This document shows, one piece after another, positions 1 to 6,449 of a DNA stretch of 10,763 nucleotides. The DNA comes from an uncultured Lachnospiraceae bacterium (lineage in GTDB: Bacteria > Bacillota > Clostridia > Lachnospirales > Lachnospiraceae). Numbering within the stretch: position 1 is the stretch's first letter; every line of letters starts with the position of its first letter. The DNA lies in contig CADCPL010000139.1 of assembly GCA_902803305.1 (NCBI GenBank), positions 1-10,763 of the forward strand, read 5' to 3'. The notes under the pieces are model-generated. The model was not told where the DNA came from, did no database searches, and saw only the letters and a program-made list of their open reading frames with translations. Both the position numbers and the translations under genes were made by a program.

Positions 1-797
1 TATGCAGCATTGCAAGTGGGAGCAGCGGAAACTGCATCTACGTGGGGACGGATGATACTCATGTTATCATCGATGCCGGTATCAGCGGCAAACGTATCGA
101 AGAAGGCCTTAACAGGATCGGACTGAAAACGGATGAACTGGATGCCCTGCTCATAACACATGAGCATTCGGATCATATCGCATCTGTCGGGGTGCTCGCA
201 AGGAAATACGGCATACCGATGTATGCGACAAAAGGTACTATCGAGGGCATAATGCAGCAGAAATATCTCGGGGCGATAGATACGTCGCTGTTTAATGAGA
301 TAGCTGCGTATAATGATTTTTCCATAAAAGATATAAATGTCAGACCGATAGAAGTCAGTCATGATGCCAACGAGCCCGTAGCATATCGTCTTGCAAGCGG
401 TAAGGTTTCGGTCGGAGTGTGTACTGACCTTGGGACATATACGGACAGGATCATTGAAGGATTTTCGGGACTTGACGCATTGTTCCTCGAGGCAAACCAT
501 GATGTGAACATGCTTCAGGTCGGTAAATATCCTTATGTACTGAAACAAAGGATCCTTTCCGACAGAGGACATCTGTCAAACGAAAACTGCGGAAGACTTC
601 TTTGCAGACTTCTCCATGATGATATGAGATCGATAATGCTCGGCCACCTTTCTGCCGAGAATAATCTTGCCGAACTGGCTTATGAAGCCGTGCGCCTCGA
701 GATCATGATGGATGACTGCAAATACGATCCGTCGGATTTTGAGATAAGAGTTGCAAAACGATGTGAAGTATCGGAACCGATAACGGTAGTCGCTTAA
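1..797 (+). CDS. YycJ/WalJ-like MBL-fold metallohydrolase, 5'-truncated by window edge
   Basis: This is a metallo-beta-lactamase-fold hydrolase of the YycJ/WalJ type, expected to bind two divalent metal ions and act as a cytoplasmic phosphodiesterase or nuclease-like enzyme; the true substrate is not settled. The reading frame is open from the first complete codon at position 3. The first visible residues read CSIASGSSGNC, which is the family's N-terminal signature, so only about three residues are missing. A GTG at 42 in the same frame is an internal valine, not the start, because choosing it would delete this signature. Metal-site motifs are HEHSDH (159-176), TDLG (about 424) and the C-terminal GHLSN and LGHLS segments. 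The 264 visible residues fit the family's usual length of about 265. It ends 36 nt before the ACT-domain gene. Family assignment is firm; physiological role is uncertain, and the walRK genes with which yycJ sits in Bacillus are not in view. Confidence 0.9.
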   Translation, partial: CSIASGSSGNCIYVGTDDTHVIIDAGISGKRIEEGLNRIGLKTDELDALLITHEHSDHIASVGVLARKYGIPMYATKGTIEGIMQQKYLGAIDTSLFNEIAAYNDFSIKDINVRPIEVSHDANEPVAYRLASGKVSVGVCTDLGTYTDRIIEGFSGLDALFLEANHDVNMLQVGKYPYVLKQRILSDRGHLSNENCGRLLCRLLHDDMRSIMLGHLSAENNLAELAYEAVRLEIMMDDCKYDPSDFEIRVAKRCEVSEPITVVA

Positions 798-833
798 CAC
801 GATATAAATAAAACCGAAACCCCGGAGGATATT

Positions 834-1106
834 ATGAAAAAAACGATCATTACTGTAGTGGGAAAAGATACTGTCGGTATCATAGCCAAAGTATGTACAT
901 ATCTTGCCAACAACAGGATCAACATACTGGATATATCGCAGACCATAGTTAACGGGTATTTTAACATGATGATGGTCGCTGATATGAATGAATCGTCCAA
1001 GCCTTTTAATGATGTCGCATCTGAGCTTGCGCAGATCGGAGAAGAGATCGGAGTGGTCATTCACTGCCAGCGTGAGGAGATATTTGAGTCGATGCACCGC
1101 ATTTAG
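834..1106 (+). CDS. ACT-domain protein (UPF0237 type)
   Basis: This is a 90-residue protein made of a single ACT domain, the small ligand-binding fold that usually senses amino acids or similar metabolites. The N-terminus runs straight into the first ACT strand and turn (IITVVGKDTVGIIAKV), followed by the helix (CTYLANNRINILDIS) and a methionine-rich strand (NGYFNMMMVADM). No catalytic domain is attached, so it probably acts as a regulatory subunit or sensor. The ATG is preceded by GGAGG at 824-828 with a 5-nt spacer, which fixes the start. It lies 10 nt upstream of the UPF0210 gene. Stand-alone ACT proteins of this family are repeatedly encoded beside UPF0210, so a shared function or direct complex is a reasonable inference. 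The ligand is unknown. GcvR of enterobacteria is a distant two-ACT relative, but nothing here ties the protein to glycine cleavage. Confidence 0.92.
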   Translation: MKKTIITVVGKDTVGIIAKVCTYLANNRINILDISQTIVNGYFNMMMVADMNESSKPFNDVASELAQIGEEIGVVIHCQREEIFESMHRI

Positions 1107-1116
1107 AGGACAGATC

Positions 1117-2469
1117 ATGATAAATATATTTGAAGTAAATGAAACGAATAAGATGATCGAAGAGCAGAACCTGGACGTTCGTACGATAACGCTCGGGATA
1201 AGCCTTCTTGACTGCGTATCGGATGATCTGGATACACTCTGTGATAATATCTACAACAAGATAACCACGGTCGCAAAGGATCTTGTTTCCACCGGAAAAG
1301 CGATAGAACTGGAATTTGGTATACCGATCGTCAATAAGAGGATATCTGTCACCCCGATCGCTCTTGTCGGCGCACGTGCGGCCAAATGCCCGGAGGATTT
1401 TGTTAAGATCGCAGAGGCGCTCGACAGAGCGGCAAAGAAGGTCGGCGTTAATTTTCTCGGAGGGTATTCTGCACTTGTATCAAAGGGGATGACTCCTGCG
1501 GATAAGGCGCTTATCAAGTCGATACCGCAGGCGCTTGCCACGACTGATCTTGTATGTTCATCAGTAAACGTCGGATCGACGAAATGCGGAATAGACATGG
1601 ATGCCGTCAGACTGATGGGCAGGATAATCAAGGAAACATCTGAAAAATCGGACATCGGACCGGCAAAGCTTGTCGTGTTCTGTAATGCGCCTGATGACAA
1701 CCCGTTCATGGCGGGTGCATTTCACGGCGTGACGGAAGGAGATGCCGTGATCAATGTCGGAGTATCCGGTCCCGGTGTTGTAAAGCGTGCAGTGGCAGGT
1801 ACAAAAGGCCAAGGCTTTGAACAACTGTGCGAGACGATAAAGAAAACTGCGTTTAAGGTAACGCGTGTGGGACAGCTTGTTGCCAAGGAAGCATCGACGA
1901 GACTTAATATTCCTTTCGGTATCGTGGACTTATCACTTGCTCCCACTCCTGCTGTCGGTGATTCCGTTGCCGATATTTTGTGTGAGATGGGACTGGAATA
2001 TGCCGGTGCGCCGGGAACTACGGCGGCACTTGCGCTGCTTAACGATCAGGTAAAAAAGGGCGGCGTAATGGCAAGTTCTTATGTGGGTGGACTTAGCGGT
2101 GCATTCATCCCGGTATCGGAGGATCAGGGAATGATCGATGCCGCAAGTGCGGGTGCGCTTACTATAGAGAAGCTTGAAGCAATGACGTGCGTATGCTCGG
2201 TCGGACTTGATATGATAGCGATCCCCGGAGATACTAGCGAATTCACGATCGCCGGCATTATAGCCGATGAAATGGCCATAGGAATGGTCAATCAGAAAAC
2301 CACGGCGGTGCGTCTGTGCCCTGCAAAAGGAAAGAAAGTCGGAGATACTGTCGAGTACGGCGGACTTCTCGGACATGCGCCCGTAATGGCTGTCAACGGA
2401 TTTTCATGTGAAGAATTCATAAGCAGAAAAGGAAGGATACCCGCACCGATACACAGTTTCAAAAACTGA
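1117..2469 (+). CDS. UPF0210 / DUF711 family protein ('PFL family')
   Basis: This 450-residue protein belongs to UPF0210 (DUF711), often labelled 'PFL family' from a distant fold resemblance to pyruvate formate-lyase. The biochemical role is unknown. The C-terminus lacks a glycyl-radical loop of the RVSGYAV kind, so it should not be called a formate acetyltransferase. Visible conserved stretches are a glycine-rich segment near residues 198-220 (MAGAFHGV and VGVSGPGVV), VDLSLAPTPAVGDSVA, GAPGTTAALALLNDQVKKGG and a C-terminal GGLLGHAPVM. The start is the ATG at 1117, preceded by AGAGGA at 1105-1110. The frame is open upstream to 988, but that extension overlaps the ACT gene in another frame and has no family resemblance. 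The 450-residue length matches the family. It follows the ACT gene by 10 nt and precedes tmcAL by 7 nt, suggesting one transcript. No signal peptide or membrane segment is seen; cytoplasmic location is inferred. Confidence 0.93.
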   Translation: MINIFEVNETNKMIEEQNLDVRTITLGISLLDCVSDDLDTLCDNIYNKITTVAKDLVSTGKAIELEFGIPIVNKRISVTPIALVGARAAKCPEDFVKIAEALDRAAKKVGVNFLGGYSALVSKGMTPADKALIKSIPQALATTDLVCSSVNVGSTKCGIDMDAVRLMGRIIKETSEKSDIGPAKLVVFCNAPDDNPFMAGAFHGVTEGDAVINVGVSGPGVVKRAVAGTKGQGFEQLCETIKKTAFKVTRVGQLVAKEASTRLNIPFGIVDLSLAPTPAVGDSVADILCEMGLEYAGAPGTTAALALLNDQVKKGGVMASSYVGGLSGAFIPVSEDQGMIDAASAGALTIEKLEAMTCVCSVGLDMIAIPGDTSEFTIAGIIADEMAIGMVNQKTTAVRLCPAKGKKVGDTVEYGGLLGHAPVMAVNGFSCEEFISRKGRIPAPIHSFKN

Positions 2470-2476
2470 GGTAGTT

Positions 2477-3721
2477 ATGAAGGTCTGCGCCTGTATATGT
2501 GAACTCAATCCATTTCATAACGGTCATGAATATCTGCTCCGCCAAGCAAGGCAGATCACCGGAGCGGATTACGTCATTGCGATCATGAGCGGAGATTTTG
2601 TTCAGCGCGGACTTCCGGCCATATGTGATAAATACTCAAGGACCGCCATGGCACTTGCAGGAGGAGCAGATCTTGTAATAGAACTGCCCGTGATGTACGC
2701 AACTGCTTCGGCGGATTATTTTGCCCTCGGTGGTGTTTCGGCTGCCGTTGATCTGGGGTGTGTTGATTTCTTGTGTTTCGGATCCGAATGTGGTGATCTT
2801 GAACTTTTAAGATCATGTGCGGGGCTTCGGGAAGAGAACGATCCGGGGCTGCATATACTGTCACAGGGAGAAAACTCGGACAGCTCGAAGAAATTCAAGA
2901 TCACGAAACTGCTCCGTGAAGGTGTATCGTATGCGAAAGCATATGCGATGGTCACGGGAAACGAATTCGCATCCAATGACATGCTCGCGGTCAGATACAT
3001 CAAATCTCTTAACATACTCGGCTCGGATATACAGCCTGTTTGCGTCAAACGAATAGGCGGCGATCATCTTGACGGAAGCGACAACAGCCTGTCGGCACTG
3101 ACCGTCAGGAGAAAAGCTGCGAATAAGGAAGATTTTACTTACCTGATCCCGAAATACGTTTACAGAAACCTTGCAGATATAAGAGATAAAGGATTCCCCG
3201 TCTTTTCTGACGATCTGTCCGTTCAGCTGTACACTGTCATATCAGGTGTCATAGAAAGAGAAAAAGACGGAGAGTGTGATCTGACGGATTATATGGATGT
3301 CTCGTCAAATATAGCGGGACGTATCAGGGCAAATATCGGAAGATACAAGGATTACGAAGGCTTTGTGAGCCTCATTCACTCCAAGGAATATACAAGGAGC
3401 AGGATATACAGGGCGATTCTTCACATCCTTCTTGATATAAGAAAATCAGATTATCCGTCCGATCTTGAGGATTGCGCTGTATCCTACATAAGGATACTGG
3501 GATTTCGAAGATCGGCATCGGGACTGTTGTCTTTGATCAAAGAATCATGTGTGCTGCCTGTCATAAGCAAAGCAGGCGATGCCGGATCCATTCTTGATGA
3601 TGAGGCACTTTATTATTTCGGTAAGGATATCAAAGCATCCAATCTTTATGATATGGCATGCACGTTCAAATTCGGGAAAGACCCGGTACATGATTTTTCG
3701 AGGGAATTGATAATAATATAA
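2477..3721 (+). CDS. tmcAL: tRNA(Met) cytidine acetate ligase TmcAL (YlbM family)
   Basis: TmcAL makes N4-acetylcytidine at the wobble position (C34) of elongator tRNA(Met). It activates free acetate with ATP to acetyl-AMP and transfers the acetyl group to the tRNA, unlike the acetyl-CoA-dependent TmcA of enterobacteria. The N-terminal nucleotidyltransferase-like domain carries the nucleotide-binding HNGH motif at residues 14-17 inside CELNPFHNGH, and the family block MSGDFVQRGLPAICDKY follows at residues 37-53. A later block, NEFASNDMLAVRYIKSLN, is typical of the family, and the C-terminal part contains the LGFRRSASGLL segment. Length (414 residues) matches Bacillus YlbM (about 415). The ribosome site GAGGT at 2468-2472 overlaps the stop codon of the preceding gene, giving a close 4-nt spacer. 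Placement directly before pta is also seen in Clostridium and suits an acetate-using enzyme. The last codons carry the -35 element of the pta promoter. Confidence 0.93.
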   Translation: MKVCACICELNPFHNGHEYLLRQARQITGADYVIAIMSGDFVQRGLPAICDKYSRTAMALAGGADLVIELPVMYATASADYFALGGVSAAVDLGCVDFLCFGSECGDLELLRSCAGLREENDPGLHILSQGENSDSSKKFKITKLLREGVSYAKAYAMVTGNEFASNDMLAVRYIKSLNILGSDIQPVCVKRIGGDHLDGSDNSLSALTVRRKAANKEDFTYLIPKYVYRNLADIRDKGFPVFSDDLSVQLYTVISGVIEREKDGECDLTDYMDVSSNIAGRIRANIGRYKDYEGFVSLIHSKEYTRSRIYRAILHILLDIRKSDYPSDLEDCAVSYIRILGFRRSASGLLSLIKESCVLPVISKAGDAGSILDDEALYYFGKDIKASNLYDMACTFKFGKDPVHDFSRELIII

Positions 3722-3735
3722 AGCAGGGGTATAAT
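3707..3735 (+). promoter_or_regulatory. sigma-A promoter for pta
   Basis: TTGATA (3707-3712) and a perfect TATAAT (3730-3735) are separated by exactly 17 nt. Transcription would start near 3742, leaving a leader of about 26 nt with GGGAGG at 3755-3760 before the pta ATG. The -35 lies within the last codons of tmcAL, whose stop is at 3719-3721. This implies that pta is transcribed independently of, and probably more strongly than, the upstream genes. Activity is inferred from sequence only. Confidence 0.75.
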
Positions 3736-3767
3736 TCAGGTACTGACAATCATCGGGAGGTATCACC

Positions 3768-4769
3768 ATGAATTTTATTGAAAACATAAAAGAACGTGCA
3801 AAACAGGACGTTAAGACAATAGTACTGCCGGAGAGCAATGACAGAAGATCGCTGATCGCGGCATCCAAGATACTTGAAGAGGGTATAGCCAACCTTATCA
3901 TGATAGGTAAGGAAGAGAAGATAATGGACGGCGCCAGATGGCTGGAACTTGATCTGTCCAAGGTCAAGGTCGTAGATCCCGAGACGAGTGACAAGTTTGA
4001 GGAATATGCTCAGAAACTCTTTGAACTTCGAGAAAAGAAGGGCATGACACTTGAAAAGGCAAGGGAGAGGCTTAAGACCGATAATCTCATGTGGGGTGTC
4101 ATGATGGTCAAGATGAATGATGCCGACGGAATGGTCGCGGGTGCATGCCACGCAACTGCCGATGTGCTTCGTCCGTCGCTTCAGATCCTTCGTACGGCAC
4201 CCGGTGTCGATCTTGTTTCAGGATTCTTTATCCTCGATGTACCGAACTGCGAATTCGGAGAGAAGGGAACGTTCCTGTTCGCGGACTGCGGCCTTAATCA
4301 GGATCCTACTGCGGAAGAGCTTGCAAGCATAGCAAATACATCCGCAAAGAGCTTCACATCGCTTGTCGGAGCAAAGCCGATAATCGCGATGCTGTCGCAT
4401 TCCACAAAGGGCAGTGCGAAGCACCCGCTCGTTGATAAGGTTGCAAATGCGACCGCTATTGCAAAGGAAAAGTATCCTCAGCTCCTTCTTGACGGAGAAC
4501 TGCAGACTGATGCGGCAATAGTTCCCGCTGTTTCAAGACATAAATCACCCGATTCGGAGATCGGCGGAATGGCAAATGTGCTCATATTCCCCAATCTTGA
4601 TGCGGGAAATATCGGATATAAGCTTGTTGAAAGGCTTGCAAAGGCAGAAGCATACGGTCCGATGCTCCAGGGACTTGCACGTCCGGTCAACGACCTGTCA
4701 CGAGGTTGTGATGCGGATGATATCGTCGGTGTAGTAGCGCTTACCGCCGTCCAGGCACAGTTGCTGTAG
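3768..4769 (+). CDS. pta: phosphate acetyltransferase
   Basis: Pta reversibly converts acetyl-CoA plus phosphate into acetyl phosphate plus CoA (EC 2.3.1.8), the first step of ATP-yielding acetate formation in fermenting bacteria. The protein is the short single-domain form of 333 residues, the same length as the Methanosarcina thermophila enzyme, and lacks the N-terminal regulatory domains of the long E. coli form. Family blocks seen include IVLPESNDRRSLIAA at the N-terminus, GMVAGACHATADVLRP, SGFFILDVP, HSTKGSAKHPLVDKV and LLDGELQTDAAIVP. Near the C-terminus NDLSRGC supplies Ser311-Arg312, and Asp318 follows. These align by eye with catalytic Ser309, Arg310 and Asp316 of M. thermophila. GGGAGG at 3755-3760 with a 7-nt spacer supports the ATG. 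It has its own promoter. The usual partner gene for acetate kinase is not next to it, so that enzyme must be encoded elsewhere or acetyl phosphate is used differently. Confidence 0.97.
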   Translation: MNFIENIKERAKQDVKTIVLPESNDRRSLIAASKILEEGIANLIMIGKEEKIMDGARWLELDLSKVKVVDPETSDKFEEYAQKLFELREKKGMTLEKARERLKTDNLMWGVMMVKMNDADGMVAGACHATADVLRPSLQILRTAPGVDLVSGFFILDVPNCEFGEKGTFLFADCGLNQDPTAEELASIANTSAKSFTSLVGAKPIIAMLSHSTKGSAKHPLVDKVANATAIAKEKYPQLLLDGELQTDAAIVPAVSRHKSPDSEIGGMANVLIFPNLDAGNIGYKLVERLAKAEAYGPMLQGLARPVNDLSRGCDADDIVGVVALTAVQAQLL

Positions 4770-4771
4770 AT

Positions 4772-4779
4772 AGGAGGGG
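4772..4779 (+). other. orphan Shine-Dalgarno-like AGGAGGGG after pta
   Basis: A strong ribosome-binding-like AGGAGGGG begins 3 nt after the pta stop. No ATG, GTG or TTG opens a frame within normal spacing: the first TTG, near 4795, is followed at once by TAA, and the first ATG is at 4808. This is the position where the ackA ribosome site lies in clostridia that keep pta-ackA together. It may be a remnant of a lost downstream gene, or chance. Confidence 0.4.
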
Positions 4780-4810
4780 CCCACACGTCCTTTTATTGTA
4801 AAATTTTATG

Positions 4811-4839
4811 TTGACAAATATGTACGCTCTCGTTATACT
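4811..4839 (+). promoter_or_regulatory. strong sigma-A promoter for rpmF
   Basis: TTGACA (4811-4816, perfect -35) and TATACT (4834-4839, 5 of 6 in the -10) are spaced by 17 nt. An A/T-rich tract at 4791-4809, including the 10-bp palindrome TAAAATTTTA (4799-4808), lies just upstream where an UP element would be. Both features suit high expression of a ribosomal protein gene. The predicted start is near 4846, giving a leader of about 38 nt before the rpmF ATG. Confidence 0.8.
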
Positions 4840-4850
4840 TGACAAGTACG
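4811..4850 (+). repeat. short direct repeat flanking the rpmF -10 element
   Basis: TTGACAA followed by GTACG occurs twice: at 4811-4826 with four extra bases between the parts, and at 4839-4850 with none. The first copy contains the -35, and the second covers the predicted transcription start. It could be an operator or an accidental duplication. No known regulator motif is recognised. Confidence 0.35.
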
Positions 4851-4883
4851 TTTTAAAGACATCCGTAAAGGGAGGTGTGAGTA

Positions 4884-5063
4884 ATGTCGATCTGTCCTAA
4901 GAATAAATCTTCCAAAGGAAGAAGAGATAAAAGAAGAGCGAACTGGAAAATGAGCGCTCCTACACTCGTAAAGTGCAGCAAGTGCGGAGCCCTTATGGTT
5001 CCTCACAGAGTATGCAAGGCTTGTGGTTCTTATAATAAGAAAGAGATCATCAGCCAGGACTGA
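4884..5063 (+). CDS. rpmF: 50S ribosomal protein L32 (zinc-ribbon form)
   Basis: This 59-residue basic protein is bL32 of the large ribosomal subunit. The N-terminus reads MSICPKNKSSKGRRDKRRAN, the lysine/arginine-rich tail that binds 23S rRNA, followed by WKMSAPTLVKC. Two CxxC pairs (Cys31-Cys34 and Cys44-Cys47) form the zinc ribbon, so this is the cysteine-containing C+ paralogue rather than the zinc-independent form. GGGAGG at 4870-4875 lies 8 nt before the ATG. The gene has its own strong promoter and an intrinsic terminator 14 nt after the stop, so it looks like a single-gene transcript. In most Firmicutes a DUF177 (YceD-like) gene precedes rpmF in the same operon; here the upstream 114 nt hold only promoter sequence. 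Confidence 0.97.
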   Translation: MSICPKNKSSKGRRDKRRANWKMSAPTLVKCSKCGALMVPHRVCKACGSYNKKEIISQD

Positions 5064-5077
5064 TTTTTGTACGCTTG

Positions 5078-5105
5078 AACCACGGGGAAATCCCGTGGTT
5101 TTTTT
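5078..5105 (+). terminator. intrinsic terminator after rpmF
   Basis: The arm AACCACGGG (5078-5086) pairs perfectly with CCCGTGGTT (5092-5100) as a 9-bp stem with the 5-nt loop GAAAT. A run of seven T begins in the 3' arm and ends at 5105. This is a textbook Rho-independent terminator and should separate rpmF from plsX. Confidence 0.93.
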
Positions 5106-5107
5106 AT

Positions 5108-5136
5108 TTGATTTTTATTATCATGTCCTGTATAGT
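5108..5136 (+). promoter_or_regulatory. sigma-A promoter for plsX-acpP-rnc-smc
   Basis: TTGATT (5108-5113) and TATAGT (5131-5136) are 17 nt apart, immediately downstream of the rpmF terminator and 26 nt before the plsX ATG. After that terminator a new promoter is needed for plsX, which supports the call. Transcription would start near 5143, so the leader is short and carries AGGAGG at 5150-5155. Confidence 0.7.
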
Positions 5137-5144
5137 ATTATAGG
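5127..5144. promoter_or_regulatory. imperfect palindrome over the plsX -10, candidate operator
   Basis: CCTGTATAGTATTATAGG is an imperfect inverted repeat. Outer positions CCT-TA pair with TA-AGG, 5 of 6 outer pairs matching with one G/T. It covers the -10 and the likely start of transcription, the classic place for a repressor. It does not clearly match the FapR or FabT consensus as I know them, so the regulator, if any, is unidentified. Confidence 0.35.
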
Positions 5145-5161
5145 ATTTGAGGAGGAACGGA

Positions 5162-6172
5162 ATGGTTCACGTAGTACTTGACGCAATGGGAGGGGATAAT
5201 GCCCCGAAGGAGATAATCGAAGGAGCGCTTATAGCGCTTCATGATTCCGATTCCATAAAGATAACACTTTGCGGTCAGGAAGAGACCATAAAAGGTGAAC
5301 TTGAAGGCAGAAGTTATCCTGCTGATCGTCTTCTCATTGAAAATGCCGATGAAGTCATTACAATGGATGAGGCTCCCGTTATGGCCATACGGCGTAAAAA
5401 GAACTCTTCAATAGTAAGAGGACTTAACCTTGTTAAGGAAAAACAGGCGGATGCTTTTGTATCGGCGGGATCTTCCGGTGCTATACTTGCCGGCGGTCAG
5501 CTTATCGTGGGAAGGATCAAGGGCGTGGAGAGACCTCCTCTTGCTCCGCTCATCCCCTCAACCACCGAGAAAGGCGTATCGCTCATAATAGACTGCGGCG
5601 CCAATGTTGATGCGAGAAGTTCTCATCTGGTGCAGTTTGCCAAGATGGGATCGATATATATGGAAAATGTTCTCGGAGTTAAGAATCCGAGAGTTGCTAT
5701 AGTAAACATCGGCGTAGAGGAAGAAAAGGGGAATATGCTCGTCAAGGAAACATTCCCGCTCCTTCGAAACTGCCCTGATATCAATTTTATCGGATCCATC
5801 GAAGCAAGAGAGATTCCTAACGGCGGAGCAGATGTTATCGTATGCGAAGCCTTTGTGGGCAATGTGATACTGAAGATGTATGAGGGCGTCGGAAAGATGA
5901 TGCTCGGCTCCATCAAGGAAGAACTCATGAAGAGTTATCGCGGAAAGTTCGGCGGAATGCTGATCAAGCCGTCGCTCAAAACATTGCTTAAGAAGTTTGA
6001 TGCATCGGAATACGGCGGAGCACCGCTTCTCGGACTTAACGGACTGGTGGTCAAGGTTCACGGAAATGCGACTCACAAAGAGATATCCAATGCCATCAAG
6101 CAGTGTGAGTCATTTAAAACGCAGAATATCGGTAAAAAGATAGCTGACAAGATAATAATAAAGGACGAATAG
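5162..6172 (+). CDS. plsX: phosphate acyltransferase PlsX
   Basis: PlsX converts acyl-ACP and inorganic phosphate to acyl phosphate (EC 2.3.1.274), which PlsY uses to acylate glycerol-3-phosphate; it is a peripheral membrane-associated enzyme at the head of phospholipid synthesis. The N-terminus MVHVVLDAMGGDNAP is the family hallmark. Other signatures are FVSAGSSGAILAGG, the PLAPLIPSTTEKG segment, LIIDCGANVDARSSHLVQFA and VCEAFVGNVILKM. The protein is 336 residues, normal for the family. The ATG at 5162 is chosen over an in-frame TTG at 5147 because AGGAGG (5150-5155) lies 6 nt before the ATG and the family N-terminus begins there. acpP, whose product supplies the acyl carrier, follows after 14 nt, a standard pairing in Firmicutes. 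Transcription most likely starts at the promoter just upstream. Confidence 0.97.
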   Translation: MVHVVLDAMGGDNAPKEIIEGALIALHDSDSIKITLCGQEETIKGELEGRSYPADRLLIENADEVITMDEAPVMAIRRKKNSSIVRGLNLVKEKQADAFVSAGSSGAILAGGQLIVGRIKGVERPPLAPLIPSTTEKGVSLIIDCGANVDARSSHLVQFAKMGSIYMENVLGVKNPRVAIVNIGVEEEKGNMLVKETFPLLRNCPDINFIGSIEAREIPNGGADVIVCEAFVGNVILKMYEGVGKMMLGSIKEELMKSYRGKFGGMLIKPSLKTLLKKFDASEYGGAPLLGLNGLVVKVHGNATHKEISNAIKQCESFKTQNIGKKIADKIIIKDE

Positions 6173-6186
6173 AAAGGGGTTGTATC

Positions 6187-6417
6187 ATGGAACTCGAAAA
6201 ACTTAAGAAGATCATTACCGAGGTACTTAATGTGGATGAGAGCGAGATCACTATGGATACAAAGTTCATTGATGATCTCGGAGCAGATTCTCTTGATGTC
6301 TATCAGATCATCATGGGTGTTGAGGAGGAATTCGACATCGAGATAGATGCCGATAATGCCGAATCGATCGTTACTGTTTCCGATGCGGTAGAAGCCATTA
6401 AGAATGCCATCAGCTGA
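6187..6417 (+). CDS. acpP: acyl carrier protein
   Basis: This 76-residue acidic protein carries growing fatty acyl chains on a 4'-phosphopantetheine arm for type II fatty acid synthesis and delivers acyl groups to PlsX. The attachment site is Ser35 in DLGADSLD, and the following helix reads IIMGVEEEFDIEID, as expected for primary-metabolism ACP. Helix II begins DSLDVYQ rather than the E. coli DSLDTVE, so Gln40 stands where E. coli has Glu41; similar variants are common in Clostridia as far as I recall. AAAGGGG at 6174-6180 precedes the ATG by about 7 nt. It is co-transcribed with plsX (14-nt gap). The gap of 44 nt to rnc contains a hairpin that may reduce read-through or stabilise the acpP 3' end, which would fit the much greater need for ACP than for RNase III. 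Confidence 0.97.
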   Translation: MELEKLKKIITEVLNVDESEITMDTKFIDDLGADSLDVYQIIMGVEEEFDIEIDADNAESIVTVSDAVEAIKNAIS

Positions 6418-6449
6418 TCGGGGCATCATAAAACTTATGTCAGGTCGGT

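Noticed and set aside
42..797. GTG at 42 as the start of the MBL-fold gene
   Set aside because: The frame is open to the left edge and the upstream codons encode the family signature SIASGSSGNC, so the GTG is an internal valine.
988..1116. N-terminal extension of the UPF0210 gene to 988
   Set aside because: It overlaps the ACT gene in a different frame, shows no family similarity, and the ATG at 1117 has a suitable ribosome site and gives the expected protein length.
1117..2469. Calling the UPF0210 gene a pyruvate formate-lyase
   Set aside because: No C-terminal glycyl-radical motif and the protein is far shorter than the roughly 750 residues of true PFL.
4772..4810. Possible terminator after pta
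   Set aside because: Only a 4-bp AGGA/TCCT pairing with a large loop, or A/T-only pairing, can be formed; no convincing stem with a T-run, so some read-through into rpmF is likely.
4839..4867. Second promoter starting with TTGACA at 4839
   Set aside because: The hexamer 17 nt downstream (TCCGTA) is not -10-like; the repeat is better viewed as a possible operator or chance duplication.
4808..4900. Tiny ORF of about 30 codons starting at the ATG at 4808
   Set aside because: It runs through the rpmF promoter and into rpmF in another frame, lacks a ribosome site at proper spacing and resembles neither AckA nor DUF177.
6427..6439. Small CATAA/TTATG hairpin between acpP and rnc
   Set aside because: Five mostly A/T pairs with a 3-nt loop are too weak to claim as a functional element.
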